Shown: one piece after another, positions 41,167 through 49,489 of the stretch
How the letters are laid out: the number at the start of each line of letters is the position of its first letter
Position numbering within the stretch: position 1 is the stretch's first letter
Source of the DNA: Sphingomonas populi
GTDB lineage: Bacteria > Pseudomonadota > Alphaproteobacteria > Sphingomonadales > Sphingomonadaceae
Direction: 5' to 3'
Assembly: GCF_004208535.1 (NCBI RefSeq)
Contig: NZ_SGIS01000008.1
Coordinates: 62,001 to 126,000, forward strand
DNA length: 64,000 nt
Translations under genes and position numbers: made by a program
The notes under the pieces: generated by a model
Databases searched by the model: none
What the model was told of the DNA's origin: nothing
The model's input: the letters and a program-made list of their open reading frames with translations, nothing else

Positions 41167-42633
41167 TCAGCCGCCGGAACGGACCGGCGCGTCCTTCGCG
41201 GGATCGCTCCAGCCGAGGCCAAGGCTCTTCTGCACGCCGATATAGGCGTTGGTGAGCTGCGCCTTGGCCTGCGCCACCGCGATCGCCGCCGACAGCCGCT
41301 GGCGCTCGATATCGAGCTGGTCGATCAGCGTGCTGGTCCCCGCCTGATAGCGCTGCGCGTTGAGCCGGGCGGATTGCGCCGCCGTCACCTCGGCACCGCG
41401 CAACTGGCCGAGCTGCTGGCGGACGTTGCCGAACAGCGAGAGGTTCTTCTCGGCGTCCTGCAACGCCTCAAGCACCGTTTCCCGATATTGCGCCCCGGCC
41501 TGATCGCGCTGCGCCTCGGCAGTGTGGATCGCGGCGCGGGTGCGGCCGAAATCGAGGAACGACCAGCTCAGCATCGGCGCGATCAGCGTGGTCAACTTGC
41601 CGGGATCGAACACGTCGCCGGGGCTGGTGCCGCCGAGCCCGAGGATGCCCATGAAGTTGATCTTGGGGTACAGCTTGGCGGTCTGCACGCCGATCGCGGC
41701 GTTGCCCGCAGCGAGCGCGCGCTCGGCCGAGCGGATGTCGGGGCGGTGTGCGATCAGCGTCGCGGGGTCACCGACCGGCACCTGCGCGGGCGGCAGCGGC
41801 ACTGGCGCAAGCGCGTCGAGCTGCGGATCGAGTGCGCCCGGCGTGCGCCCAGTCAGCACCGCGAGCTGGTCCTTATACTGGTCGATCTGCGCGGCCAGCG
41901 GCACATTCTGCGCGTCGGTGTTCTGGACCTGAGTCTGCAAGCGCTGCACGTCGAGCTGCGACGCGGTGCCCGCCTGCAAACGCTGACGGGTGAGATCGAG
42001 CGCCTGCCGCTGGAGCTTGCTCGATTCGGCGTTGAGCCGCTGCCGCTCCTGCACGTCGCGCAAATTAACATAGGCTTGCGCGACCTGCGCCGACAGGCTC
42101 ACCTGCGCGTCGGCGAGATCGGCGAAGCGCTGCGCCACGCCGGCACGCGCCTGCTCGATGCCGCGCCGCCCACCGCCGAACAGATCGACCTCCCACGAGG
42201 CTTGCCCGCCGAGATTGTAGAAATTGAGCGACGAAATATCGCTGCTGCTGCTGCCGCTATCGCTCGAACTGCCGCCCAGATTGGTGCCGGGCAGGCCGGC
42301 GTGCAGATAGGTTGCGTTGGCGCTGATGCTCGGCAGTTCGTTGGCACGTTTAGAGGTGAGTTGCGCCTGTGCCTCGCGGATGCGCGCCTGCGCGAGATCG
42401 ATATTGGGGCTGTGCGCCAGCGCATCATCGACGAGGCCGTTGAGCGTCGCGTCGCCAAGCGCCTCCCACCAGCGCGCGAGGGCCGGCGCGGGAACGAACG
42501 TCGCGTCCTTCGCGCGCACGAAGCCGCCGCGCGCCACCGCGTCGGACGCGGCCTTGGGCGGGCCGGCATAGTTCGGGCCGACGGTGCAGGCGCCGAGCAA
42601 CGCCAGCGCGACGAGGGGAGTATGTTTCAGCAT
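41167..42633 (-). CDS. Outer-membrane efflux lipoprotein (NodT/OprM type)
   Basis: A 488-aa TolC-type channel. Lipoprotein signal MLKHTPLVALALLGACTVGP (lipobox LGAC). It has the two repeated helical pairs of the family with NLDLAQARIREAQAQLTSKR-like sequence (here NIDLAQARIREAQAQL), SWEVDLFGGGRRGIEQARAG and the second-half ARLNAQRYQAGTSTLIDQLD. A Ser/Gly insert lies near 125-140. Last gene of the tetR-emrA-emrB operon; the start overlaps the emrB stop by TGATG. It would complete a tripartite pump across the envelope. Confidence 0.93.
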   Translation of the reverse strand: MLKHTPLVALALLGACTVGPNYAGPPKAASDAVARGGFVRAKDATFVPAPALARWWEALGDATLNGLVDDALAHSPNIDLAQARIREAQAQLTSKRANELPSISANATYLHAGLPGTNLGGSSSDSGSSSSDISSLNFYNLGGQASWEVDLFGGGRRGIEQARAGVAQRFADLADAQVSLSAQVAQAYVNLRDVQERQRLNAESSKLQRQALDLTRQRLQAGTASQLDVQRLQTQVQNTDAQNVPLAAQIDQYKDQLAVLTGRTPGALDPQLDALAPVPLPPAQVPVGDPATLIAHRPDIRSAERALAAGNAAIGVQTAKLYPKINFMGILGLGGTSPGDVFDPGKLTTLIAPMLSWSFLDFGRTRAAIHTAEAQRDQAGAQYRETVLEALQDAEKNLSLFGNVRQQLGQLRGAEVTAAQSARLNAQRYQAGTSTLIDQLDIERQRLSAAIAVAQAKAQLTNAYIGVQKSLGLGWSDPAKDAPVRSGG

Positions 42634-44225
42634 CAATGCATCGCCGCGGGTTCGGAGTGCTTCGGCAGTGGCCGAAGGAAAAAGACGAGCGGCAGCACCA
42701 TCAGCGCGCCGACGCCCATCATGAAGAAGATATCGTTATAGGTCATCACCAGAGCCTCGACCTGAATTTGCTGGCCGACCAGACGATAGGCCGCCGCCTG
42801 ACTGCCGACGCTCCGCGCGGTCGCGGCCATGTAATCCTGCACCGCCACCGAATTGGCGTGGAGCGATTCCTCCATCCGGCGCGAATGCAGCCACACCCGC
42901 TGATCCTGGATGATCGAAATGCCCGCCAGCGCAAGGCTACCGCCCAGGTTGCGCGCCGCGTTGTACAGGCCCGACGCGTCACCGGCATCGGCCGGCGGAA
43001 CCGATTGCACCGCCGCCTGGCTGAGGAACAGCATCGTCAGGATCTGGCCGACCCCGCGCAACAATTGCGAGGCGGTGAAGTCGCCGCCGGAGGACTGCGC
43101 GTTCAGGCTCGAATCGATCAGCGCGGACGTTGCCATGATGATCAGGCCCGCCGTTACCGCGATGCGGATATCGATCCGCTTGAGCAGGATCGGCACCGCC
43201 GCCATCAGCATCAGGGCGGGGATGCCCGACAGAAGGACCACCTTGCCCGATTGCAGCGAATTGTAATCGGCGATCGAGGCGAGGAACTGCGGGATCACAT
43301 AAGACGTGCCGTACAGCACGATGCCGAGTACGACCCCCATCAGCGCGACCGACCCGAACTGGCGATCGAGCAGCAGGCTGAGCTTGATGACCGGCCGTCT
43401 CGCGAACACCTGGCCCGCGATCAGGCAGCCGAAGCCGACCACCGAGATCGCCGTCACCGTGCGGATCAGGCTCGAATCGAACCACAATTCGCGCTGCCCC
43501 TCTTCGAGCACGACGGTCAGCCCGCCCAGCCCCAGCGCGAGTCCGGCGATGCCGAGCCAGTCGGCGTTGGCGAACTCGGCGAGCTTGGCCTTCTGGTGCG
43601 GCAGGCCGACGAACAGCAGCACCGCGAGTATCGCGCAGATCGGCAGGTTGATGAAGAAGGCGTAATGCCAGCTCACATTCTCGGTCAGCCAACCGCCCAG
43701 CAACGGCCCCAACACCGGCCCCATGATCGCGACCACGCCAAACATCGCGATGCCGACCGGCTGTTGCGCGCGCGGCAGTCGCTGCGCGATGATGGTCTGC
43801 GCGGTCGGGATCAGCGCGCCGCCGGTGAACCCCTGCCCGACGCGACCGATGATCATCTGAGTCAGATTGGTCGACGTCCCGCAGATCAGCGAGAAGCCGG
43901 TGAACAACACCGTCGCGATCAACAGGAAGGTGCGCAGGCCGAGCATCCGCGTCAGCCATGCCGACAGCGGGATAATGACGATCTCCGCGACCAGATAGGC
44001 GGTCGCGACCCAGGTGCCTTCGGTCCCGCTCGCACCGATCTCACCCTGGATGGTGGGCAGCGCCGAGTTGACGATCGAGATGTCGAGCGTCGCCATCAGC
44101 GCGCCGAGCGTGCCCGCCGCCACCGCCAGCCACGCGCTGGCGTCGGCGCGACGGCCCTCGGCATCGGCCGGGGGCCGCGCCTTGGCTAGCCGCTGGGCCG
44201 TGGCGGCGGCGGCTGAACTAGCCAC
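42633..44225 (-). CDS. emrB: EmrB/QacA-type multidrug transporter (DHA2, MFS)
   Basis: Inner-membrane drug/proton antiporter of 530 aa with 14 predicted helices. DHA2 motifs: LDISIVNSALPTIQGEIGAS in helix 1, WVATAYLVAEIVIIPLSAW in helix 2, LTRMLGLRTFLLIATVLFTG, and motif C GVVAIMGPVLGPLLGGWLTE. The preferred start is the GTG at 44225, which overlaps the emrA stop by 8 bases; the frame runs on to 44279 inside emrA. It works with EmrA and the outer-membrane factor. Substrate unknown. Confidence 0.93.
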   Translation of the reverse strand: MASSAAAATAQRLAKARPPADAEGRRADASAWLAVAAGTLGALMATLDISIVNSALPTIQGEIGASGTEGTWVATAYLVAEIVIIPLSAWLTRMLGLRTFLLIATVLFTGFSLICGTSTNLTQMIIGRVGQGFTGGALIPTAQTIIAQRLPRAQQPVGIAMFGVVAIMGPVLGPLLGGWLTENVSWHYAFFINLPICAILAVLLFVGLPHQKAKLAEFANADWLGIAGLALGLGGLTVVLEEGQRELWFDSSLIRTVTAISVVGFGCLIAGQVFARRPVIKLSLLLDRQFGSVALMGVVLGIVLYGTSYVIPQFLASIADYNSLQSGKVVLLSGIPALMLMAAVPILLKRIDIRIAVTAGLIIMATSALIDSSLNAQSSGGDFTASQLLRGVGQILTMLFLSQAAVQSVPPADAGDASGLYNAARNLGGSLALAGISIIQDQRVWLHSRRMEESLHANSVAVQDYMAATARSVGSQAAAYRLVGQQIQVEALVMTYNDIFFMMGVGALMVLPLVFFLRPLPKHSEPAAMH

Positions 44226-45390
44226 GCGGCCGCGCCTTTTCGCGCTGCTTTTCCTGATCGCGGATATGGTCGAGCTCACCCTTCGCGGCGATCGTATTGA
44301 CCGTCACCGTCACCGACAGGCCGGGCACGAGCAGCCGCCGCGCCGCCGGCGTCGCCTCGATCGCGATGCGGATCGGCACGCGCTGGACGATCTTCGTGAA
44401 GTTGCCGGTCGCATTCTGCGGCGGCAGCAGCGAGAATTGCCCGCCGGTGCCCGGTGACACGCTTTCGACATGGCCATGCAATTCGGTGCCGCCGAGCGCA
44501 TCGACCTCGATCGTCGCCGGCTGGCCCGCCCGCATCAGCGCGAGCTGGGTTTCCTTGAAATTGGCGGTCACGTAGATTTTGTCGAGCGGCACCAGCGACA
44601 TCAGTCGCGTGCCGGCCTGCGCGAACTGGCCGAGCGTCACCGTCTTGTCGCCGACCCGCCCGTTGATCGCGGCGCGCAGGATCGTCGCACCGACATCCAC
44701 GTTCGCAGCGGAAAGCTGCGCGCGCGCGCCTTGCGCCTGCGCTTCGCCCTGGCGGACCTGCGCACGGATGCTGGTGATGCGGCGTTCCTGCGCGACCAGC
44801 GCCGCCGCCTGCGCGCGCGCATCGGCGGACGATTGCTTGGCGGCGATCTGCAATTGCGCGAGTTGCTGGCGCGTCTCGGCGCCACTCGCCGCAAGCGGGG
44901 TGTAGCGCGCGACTTCGGCGGCATCGTGCGCGGCCTTGGCACGCGCGGCGGCGAGTTGGGCACGCGCCTGATCGATCGCGGCATATTGCTCGGCGATGCC
45001 GGCGCGCGCGTTCTCGGTGGTGGCGGTGGCCTGCGCGATCTGCGCCTGCGCCTGCTCGGCCTTGGCCCGGTAATCGCGCGGATCGATGCGAACGAGCGGA
45101 TCGCCCGCCTTCACGTCCTGGTTGTCGATCACCAGCACCTGCTCGACATAGCCGCTCACCTTGGGCGCGACGACGACCGCGTCGGCGGCGATCGTCGCGT
45201 CGTCGGTCGATTGCAGATATTTGCCGACGGTCTGGTGATGGATGAACCAGAGGATGCCGAGCACCAGCAGCACGACCACGATCACCAGCAGAACCAGCTT
45301 GGTGACGGGGCTGAGCTTGGCCTTCTTGGCTTCGGGCTGATCCTGCGCTGGCGCGTCCTCGCGCACGGACTGATCGGAGGCGTCGCTCAT
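44218..45390 (-). CDS. emrA: EmrA/HlyD-type membrane fusion protein
   Basis: A 390-aa periplasmic adaptor with one N-terminal membrane helix at about 30-50 (LVLLVIVVVLLVLGILWFIH). First lipoyl half VVAPKVSGYVEQVLVIDNQD, VKAGDPLVRIDPRDYRAKAE, a long coiled-coil hairpin rich in Ala/Gln (about 95-205), then the second half and beta-barrel (INGRVGDKTVTLGQFAQAGT, LALMRAGQPATIEVDAL). It links EmrB to the outer-membrane channel. It starts 119 bases after the tetR stop, with an operator-like site in between. Confidence 0.93.
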   Translation of the reverse strand: MSDASDQSVREDAPAQDQPEAKKAKLSPVTKLVLLVIVVVLLVLGILWFIHHQTVGKYLQSTDDATIAADAVVVAPKVSGYVEQVLVIDNQDVKAGDPLVRIDPRDYRAKAEQAQAQIAQATATTENARAGIAEQYAAIDQARAQLAAARAKAAHDAAEVARYTPLAASGAETRQQLAQLQIAAKQSSADARAQAAALVAQERRITSIRAQVRQGEAQAQGARAQLSAANVDVGATILRAAINGRVGDKTVTLGQFAQAGTRLMSLVPLDKIYVTANFKETQLALMRAGQPATIEVDALGGTELHGHVESVSPGTGGQFSLLPPQNATGNFTKIVQRVPIRIAIEATPAARRLLVPGLSVTVTVNTIAAKGELDHIRDQEKQREKARPRG

Positions 45391-45477
45391 CGCGCCGTCA
45401 CCGCCCGAGCCTTGCGTGATGGGGGCGTTCGAACCGCCCGCCCGTCTGCATATCGCGTCATCATGAAACCCTGCATG

Positions 45478-45498
45478 TTTGACCAGTCAGTCATTTGA
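45478..45498. promoter_or_regulatory. Operator-like site between tetR and emrA
   Basis: TGACCAGTCAGTCA with outer TGAC/GTCA symmetry lies in the tetR-emrA gap. The core CAGTCAGTCA recurs at 46105-46114 upstream of tetR. A word shared by both promoters and found nowhere else in the immediate area is a good candidate TetR operator. Confidence 0.6.
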
Positions 45499-45509
45499 AG
45501 TCGAAAAAA

Positions 45510-46076
45510 TCAGCCGATCATCCGCCACAAAGCGTCGAAACTCGTCTGGCGATGGGCGTCGGCATTTTCCGGGTCCTGAAGAATGAACTCGACCGTCGCC
45601 TCGGCGATCGCGCTCATGAACGCGGCGAACAGGCCATACGGTGCGGCGTGCATCGGGCCGTTTTCCCGTGCCCGCTCGATCAGCGAGGTAATCTCGCCGA
45701 AACCGCAGCGCGCGGCTTCCCGGCTCGACGTGACGACTTCCTCAGCGACGTTGAGGTGCTTGAGCGCGCGACGCTTTTCGGGATTTGCGGTCGACCAGCG
45801 CAGCAAGCCGGCCCAGACATGGGCAAGCTGTTCGCGCTGGCCTTCCCCGACCGGAAAGCCATCCACCGCGACCGCGCCGAGTTCGCTCTTTAGATCGATG
45901 TAGAGCTGGTTGAGCAAATCCGCCTTGGTCTCGAAATAGGTGAACAGTGAGCCATTGGAGACGCCTGCCGCCTTGGCGATCAGCGCGGTCGGCGCGCCGA
46001 TACCCTGCGCGGCGATGATCTTCGTGGCCGCTGCCATGATCGCGTTACGCCGGTCGTCGCTTCTTGGTCTCGCCAT
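45510..46076 (-). CDS. TetR-family repressor of the efflux operon
   Basis: A 188-aa protein. The N-terminal HTH at about 8-55 reads RRNAIMAAATKIIAAQGIGA, PTALIAKAAGVSNGSLFTYF, ETKADLLNQLY. The C-terminal ligand domain is helical and begins near LAHVWAGLLRWSTANPEKRR. It is first on the strand, followed by emrA, emrB and the outer-membrane factor. The repeated CAGTCAGTCA words flanking the gene suggest it represses itself and the pump and is released by a pump substrate. Confidence 0.92.
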   Translation of the reverse strand: MARPRSDDRRNAIMAAATKIIAAQGIGAPTALIAKAAGVSNGSLFTYFETKADLLNQLYIDLKSELGAVAVDGFPVGEGQREQLAHVWAGLLRWSTANPEKRRALKHLNVAEEVVTSSREAARCGFGEITSLIERARENGPMHAAPYGLFAAFMSAIAEATVEFILQDPENADAHRQTSFDALWRMIG

Positions 46077-46100
46077 GATCGCGACGGCTCTATAAAAGAG

Positions 46101-46120
46101 TGTTCAGTCAGTCAATGACA
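46101..46120 (-). promoter_or_regulatory. tetR promoter with operator-like repeat
   Basis: Read on the minus strand, TTGACT (a -35 match) is followed after about 15 bases by TATAGA. The CAGTCAGTCA word overlaps the -35 box. The -10 lies only about 10 bases before the ATG at 46076, so the message would be nearly leaderless. Confidence 0.5.
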
Positions 46121-46168
46121 ATTTTGCTGCGTTGCAGTAAAACCCCGGCGCGGCGTCCCGATCGAGTG

Positions 46169-46357
46169 TCAGGCGTTCGGCGTGCCCGGTGCCTTCTTGA
46201 CCAAGCCGCCCGCCCATTCGATCTCGCCCGCATCGGGGGCGATCACTTTCGTGCCCTCGTCGGTCTGTTCGGGTGCGGCCGGCGCAGCGGGCGCCTGCTC
46301 ATCATCGTCGGTGCCCTGCACGCCGCCGACGTCGCGTTCGATCTCATCTTCGCCCAT
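46169..46357 (-). CDS. Small acidic protein of unknown function
   Basis: A 62-aa protein. AGGAGG lies 5 bases before its ATG, which makes a real gene likely despite its size. MGEDEIERDVGGVQGTDDDE is strongly acidic, then a Pro/Ala linker and DAGEIEWAGGLVKKAPG. It is probably disordered. No family recognised. It follows fghA on the same strand with a 45-base gap. Confidence 0.6.
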   Translation of the reverse strand: MGEDEIERDVGGVQGTDDDEQAPAAPAAPEQTDEGTKVIAPDAGEIEWAGGLVKKAPGTPNA

Positions 46358-46402
46358 GCTGTCCTCCTGAGAGCCTGCACAACGCGCAAGATCCGAACGG
46401 GT

Positions 46403-47233
46403 TCAGCCGAGACGCGCCGCGTGCCAGCGCAGATGATCGGCCATGAAGGTCGAGATGCCATAATAGCTGTGGTCGTACCCGGGCTGCATCCGCAGCGTCA
46501 GCGCGATACCGGCGTCGCGACACGCCGCCGCCAGCAGCTCCGGCCGCAATTGCTCGGCGAGAAACGGATCACTATCGCCCTGATCGACCAGCAATTCGCC
46601 GACGCGCGCGCCATCCTCGATCAGCGCGACCGCATCGTGCGCGCGCCATGCCGCCGGATCATCGCCGAGATAGCCGGCGAGTGCCTTCCGGCCCCACGGC
46701 ACCTGCGAAGGCGCGACGATCGGCGCGAAGGCGGAGATGCTGCGGAAACGATCGGGATTGCGCAACCCGATCGTCAGCGCGCCGTGCCCGCCCATCGAAT
46801 GGCCGGTGATCCCCTGCCGCGCCATGTCGGCTGGGAATTCCGCCGCGATCAGCGCCGGCAGGTCCTGCTCGATGTACGAACGCATGTGGAAATGCGCCGA
46901 CCACGGCGTTTCGGTGGCGTCGACATAGAAGCCGGCGCCCTGCCCGAAATCATACTCCGGCACATCCGCCACCCCGTCGCCGCGCGGCGAGGTGTCGGGT
47001 GCGACGAAGATCAACCCGAGTTCGGCGCAGGCGGCGCGATACTCGCCTTTCTCGGTGACGTTGGCGTGCGTGCAGGTCAACCCCGACAGGAACCACACCA
47101 CCGGCAGGCGCGTGCCCGGCGCATGATCGGGCACGAACACCGAGAAGGTCATCGCCGTACCCGTCGCCGACGACGGATGACGGTACACACCCTGCACGCC
47201 GCCGTGGCTGCGGTTCAGCGAGACGGTCTCCAT
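46403..47233 (-). CDS. fghA: S-formylglutathione hydrolase
   Basis: A 276-aa esterase of the esterase-D family; it hydrolyses S-formylglutathione to formate and glutathione, the second step of formaldehyde removal. VWFLSGLTCTHANVTEKGEY is a signature stretch with the conserved TCT; the nucleophile is in ITGHSMGGHGALTIGLRN; the acid is in DQGDSDPFL; His lies in GYDHSYYGISTFMADHL. Start ATG 47233 gives the standard METVSLNRSHGGVQGVYRH. It follows the VOC gene by 5 bases and belongs with the dehydrogenase gene at 47639. Confidence 0.96.
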   Translation of the reverse strand: METVSLNRSHGGVQGVYRHPSSATGTAMTFSVFVPDHAPGTRLPVVWFLSGLTCTHANVTEKGEYRAACAELGLIFVAPDTSPRGDGVADVPEYDFGQGAGFYVDATETPWSAHFHMRSYIEQDLPALIAAEFPADMARQGITGHSMGGHGALTIGLRNPDRFRSISAFAPIVAPSQVPWGRKALAGYLGDDPAAWRAHDAVALIEDGARVGELLVDQGDSDPFLAEQLRPELLAAACRDAGIALTLRMQPGYDHSYYGISTFMADHLRWHAARLG

Positions 47234-47238
47234 ACGCG

Positions 47239-47616
47239 TCAGGCGGACAGCCGATGCAACGCGCACAGCTTGTTGCCGTCGGGATCGCGCAGATAGGCGA
47301 GATACATGCCGCTGCCCGGACGCTCGCCGGGCGCATCCTCGATCGCCGTGCCGCCATGCTCGACGCCCGCCGTGTGCCACGCATCGGCCTGTTCGGGGCT
47401 GGCGGTGGCGAAACCGATCGTCGCGCCGTTGGCGCAGGATGCCGGCTCGCCGTTGATCGGCTTCGTCACCAGGAACGCGGCGCCGTTGTGGAAATAGACC
47501 AGCCGCCCCTTTTCGTCGAAGCTACCGGGCCGCGCGCCAACCGTGCCCAGCACCGCGTCATAAAAGACTTTCGAACGATCAAGATCGTTGCTGCCGATCA
47601 TCATGTGACTGAACAT
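47239..47616 (-). CDS. VOC-family (glyoxalase-fold) protein
   Basis: A 125-aa single-domain protein: FSHMMIGSNDLDRSKVFYDA at the start, GRLVYFHNGAAFLVTKPING, and YLAYLRDPDGNKLCALHRLS at the end, with the H...E/Y metal pattern of the VOC superfamily. It lies between the glutathione-dependent formaldehyde dehydrogenase and fghA, a recurrent arrangement in proteobacteria. It may help form or handle glutathione adducts; this is inference from context. Confidence 0.88.
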   Translation of the reverse strand: MFSHMMIGSNDLDRSKVFYDAVLGTVGARPGSFDEKGRLVYFHNGAAFLVTKPINGEPASCANGATIGFATASPEQADAWHTAGVEHGGTAIEDAPGERPGSGMYLAYLRDPDGNKLCALHRLSA

Positions 47617-47638
47617 TGCGTCTCTCCCCCAGCGACTC

Positions 47639-48751
47639 TCAATACACCACGACGGTGCGGATGCTCTCGCCTGAATGCATCAGATCGAAGCCTTTGTTAA
47701 TCTCTTCCAAGCTCAGTACGTGGGTAATCATCGGGTCGATCTCGATCTTGCCGTTCATATACCAGTCGACGATCTTGGGAACGTCGGTGCGGCCCTTGGC
47801 CCCGCCGAACGCGGTGCCACGCCAGTTGCGCCCGGTGACGAGCTGGAACGGGCGCGTGCTGATCTCCTTGCCGGCTTCGGCCACGCCGATGACGATGCTG
47901 GTGCCCCAGCCGCGATGGCACGCCTCGAGCGCGGTTCGCATAACCTCGGTGTTGCCGGTGCAGTCGAACGTGTAATCCGCGCCGCCGTCGGTCAGCGCGA
48001 GGATCGCCGCGATCGTCTCGTCCCGCGATGTGCCGCGCGCGTCGATGAAGTCGGTCATGCCGAAGCGGCGGCCCCATTCCTCGCGGTCCGGGTTGATATC
48101 GACGCCGATGATCTTGTTCGCGCCCGCCAGCCGCGCGCCCTGCAGCACGTTGAGGCCGATCCCGCCCAGACCGAACACGACGATATTGTCGCCGACCTGA
48201 ACCTTGGCGGTGTTCACCACCGCGCCGACGCCGGTCGTCACGCCGCAGCCAACATAGCAGGCGCTGTTGAACGGCGCGTCCTCACGGATCTTCGCCACCG
48301 CGATCTCGGGCAGCACGGTGAAGTTCGAGAAGGTCGAGCAGCCCATATAATGAAAGATCGGCTGCCCCTTGTACGAGAAGCGCGTGGTGCCGTCGGGCAT
48401 CAGCCCCTTGCCTTGCGTGGCGCGGATCGCGGTGCAAAGGTTGGTCTTGCCGCTGAGGCACGATTTACACTGGCGGCATTCGGGCGTGTAGAGCGGGATG
48501 ACGTGATCGCCCGGCTTCACGCTGGTGACGCCCGCGCCGACTTCGCGGACGATGCCCGCGCCCTCATGCCCGAGCACGCTCGGGAACAGCCCCTCGCTGT
48601 CGAGCCCGTCGAGCGTATAGGCATCGGTATGGCAGATGCCGGTCGCCATGATCTCGACCAGCACTTCTCCGGCCTTGGGGCCTTCCAGATCGAGCTCGAC
48701 AATCTCAAGCGGCTTCTTGGCTTCGAACGCTACGGCGGCGCGGGTCTTCAT
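47639..48751 (-). CDS. frmA: S-(hydroxymethyl)glutathione dehydrogenase (class III alcohol dehydrogenase)
   Basis: A 370-aa zinc enzyme oxidising S-hydroxymethylglutathione with NAD. Catalytic Zn ligands appear in [20 protein letters not shown] and [15 protein letters not shown]; structural Zn ligands in [15 protein letters not shown]. The NAD fold has [20 protein letters not shown]. Class III hallmarks are [15 protein letters not shown] and [24 protein letters not shown] sequence. First of three genes frmA-VOC-fghA that detoxify formaldehyde. No FrmR-type regulator is seen beside it. Confidence 0.96.
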   Translation of the reverse strand: MKTRAAVAFEAKKPLEIVELDLEGPKAGEVLVEIMATGICHTDAYTLDGLDSEGLFPSVLGHEGAGIVREVGAGVTSVKPGDHVIPLYTPECRQCKSCLSGKTNLCTAIRATQGKGLMPDGTTRFSYKGQPIFHYMGCSTFSNFTVLPEIAVAKIREDAPFNSACYVGCGVTTGVGAVVNTAKVQVGDNIVVFGLGGIGLNVLQGARLAGANKIIGVDINPDREEWGRRFGMTDFIDARGTSRDETIAAILALTDGGADYTFDCTGNTEVMRTALEACHRGWGTSIVIGVAEAGKEISTRPFQLVTGRNWRGTAFGGAKGRTDVPKIVDWYMNGKIEIDPMITHVLSLEEINKGFDLMHSGESIRTVVVY

Positions 48752-48799
48752 ACGGTTTCTCCTGCTTGCGCGCCTCTTATCGCCCTCTTTCCGGCTGCG

Positions 48800-49489
48800 C
48801 TACCGGACGTTGAGGCCGAGTTCACCGAGCAATTGCCCGGCCTGATCGCGCGAGATCGTCGCTCCCCGGAACAGCGCGGCGTCGATAAGCCGCAGTCCGC
48901 CGAGATCGGTGCCACGCAAGTCCGCGCCAGTGAAGCGCGAGCCGGCCATGTTGGCGTCGCGCAGGCTGCACGCCTCGAACACGGCATGGCGGAAGTCGCA
49001 TTTGCGCAGGTCCGCGCGGCTAAGATCGAGCCGGGTGAGCGTCTGCTTGAGGAACGAGAAGCCCGCCAGCCGCGCGTCGATCAGCAAAGTCTCTTCGAAG
49101 CGCAGGTCGAGCGCGCGCGCATCGGTGAAGTCCGCGCCGGTCAGCTTGCAGCTCGTGAACGATGCCGAGGACAAGGTCGCGCCGCGCAGCAGCGCGTTGT
49201 TGAAATCGCTCGCCGCGAACACCGCGTCGCCCAAATCCGCGCCGGTGAAGCTCGCGAACGCACCGCGACACGATCGCCAGTGCGTTCGCTCCAGCCGCGC
49301 GCCGGAGAAATCGGCCCGCCGCAGGTCACAGCCCTCGAAGCGCCAGCCCGACAGGTCGAGCCGGCCAAGCTCCGCCTCGCCGAGATCGCAATCGATCAGC
49401 CGCACCGGCGCGGCGCCCGCCAGCGCCGCGATATCGGCGCGCGCGAGCGTCTCGCCCGTGATGGTGTGCCCGGAGAACGGATCGGTCAT
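48800..49489 (-). CDS. Pentapeptide-repeat protein
   Basis: A 229-aa protein made almost wholly of A(D/N)LxX-type repeats: CDLGEAELGRLDLSGWRFEG, CDLRRADFSGARLERTHW, GADLGDAVFAASDFNNALLR and so on to about 205. This folds as a right-handed four-sided beta-helix. It resembles Qnr/McbG-type proteins in length and in a single central break, but DNA gyrase protection cannot be claimed from sequence. The ATG overlaps the hexosaminidase stop by 4 bases. Confidence 0.9.
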   Translation of the reverse strand: MTDPFSGHTITGETLARADIAALAGAAPVRLIDCDLGEAELGRLDLSGWRFEGCDLRRADFSGARLERTHWRSCRGAFASFTGADLGDAVFAASDFNNALLRGATLSSASFTSCKLTGADFTDARALDLRFEETLLIDARLAGFSFLKQTLTRLDLSRADLRKCDFRHAVFEACSLRDANMAGSRFTGADLRGTDLGGLRLIDAALFRGATISRDQAGQLLGELGLNVR

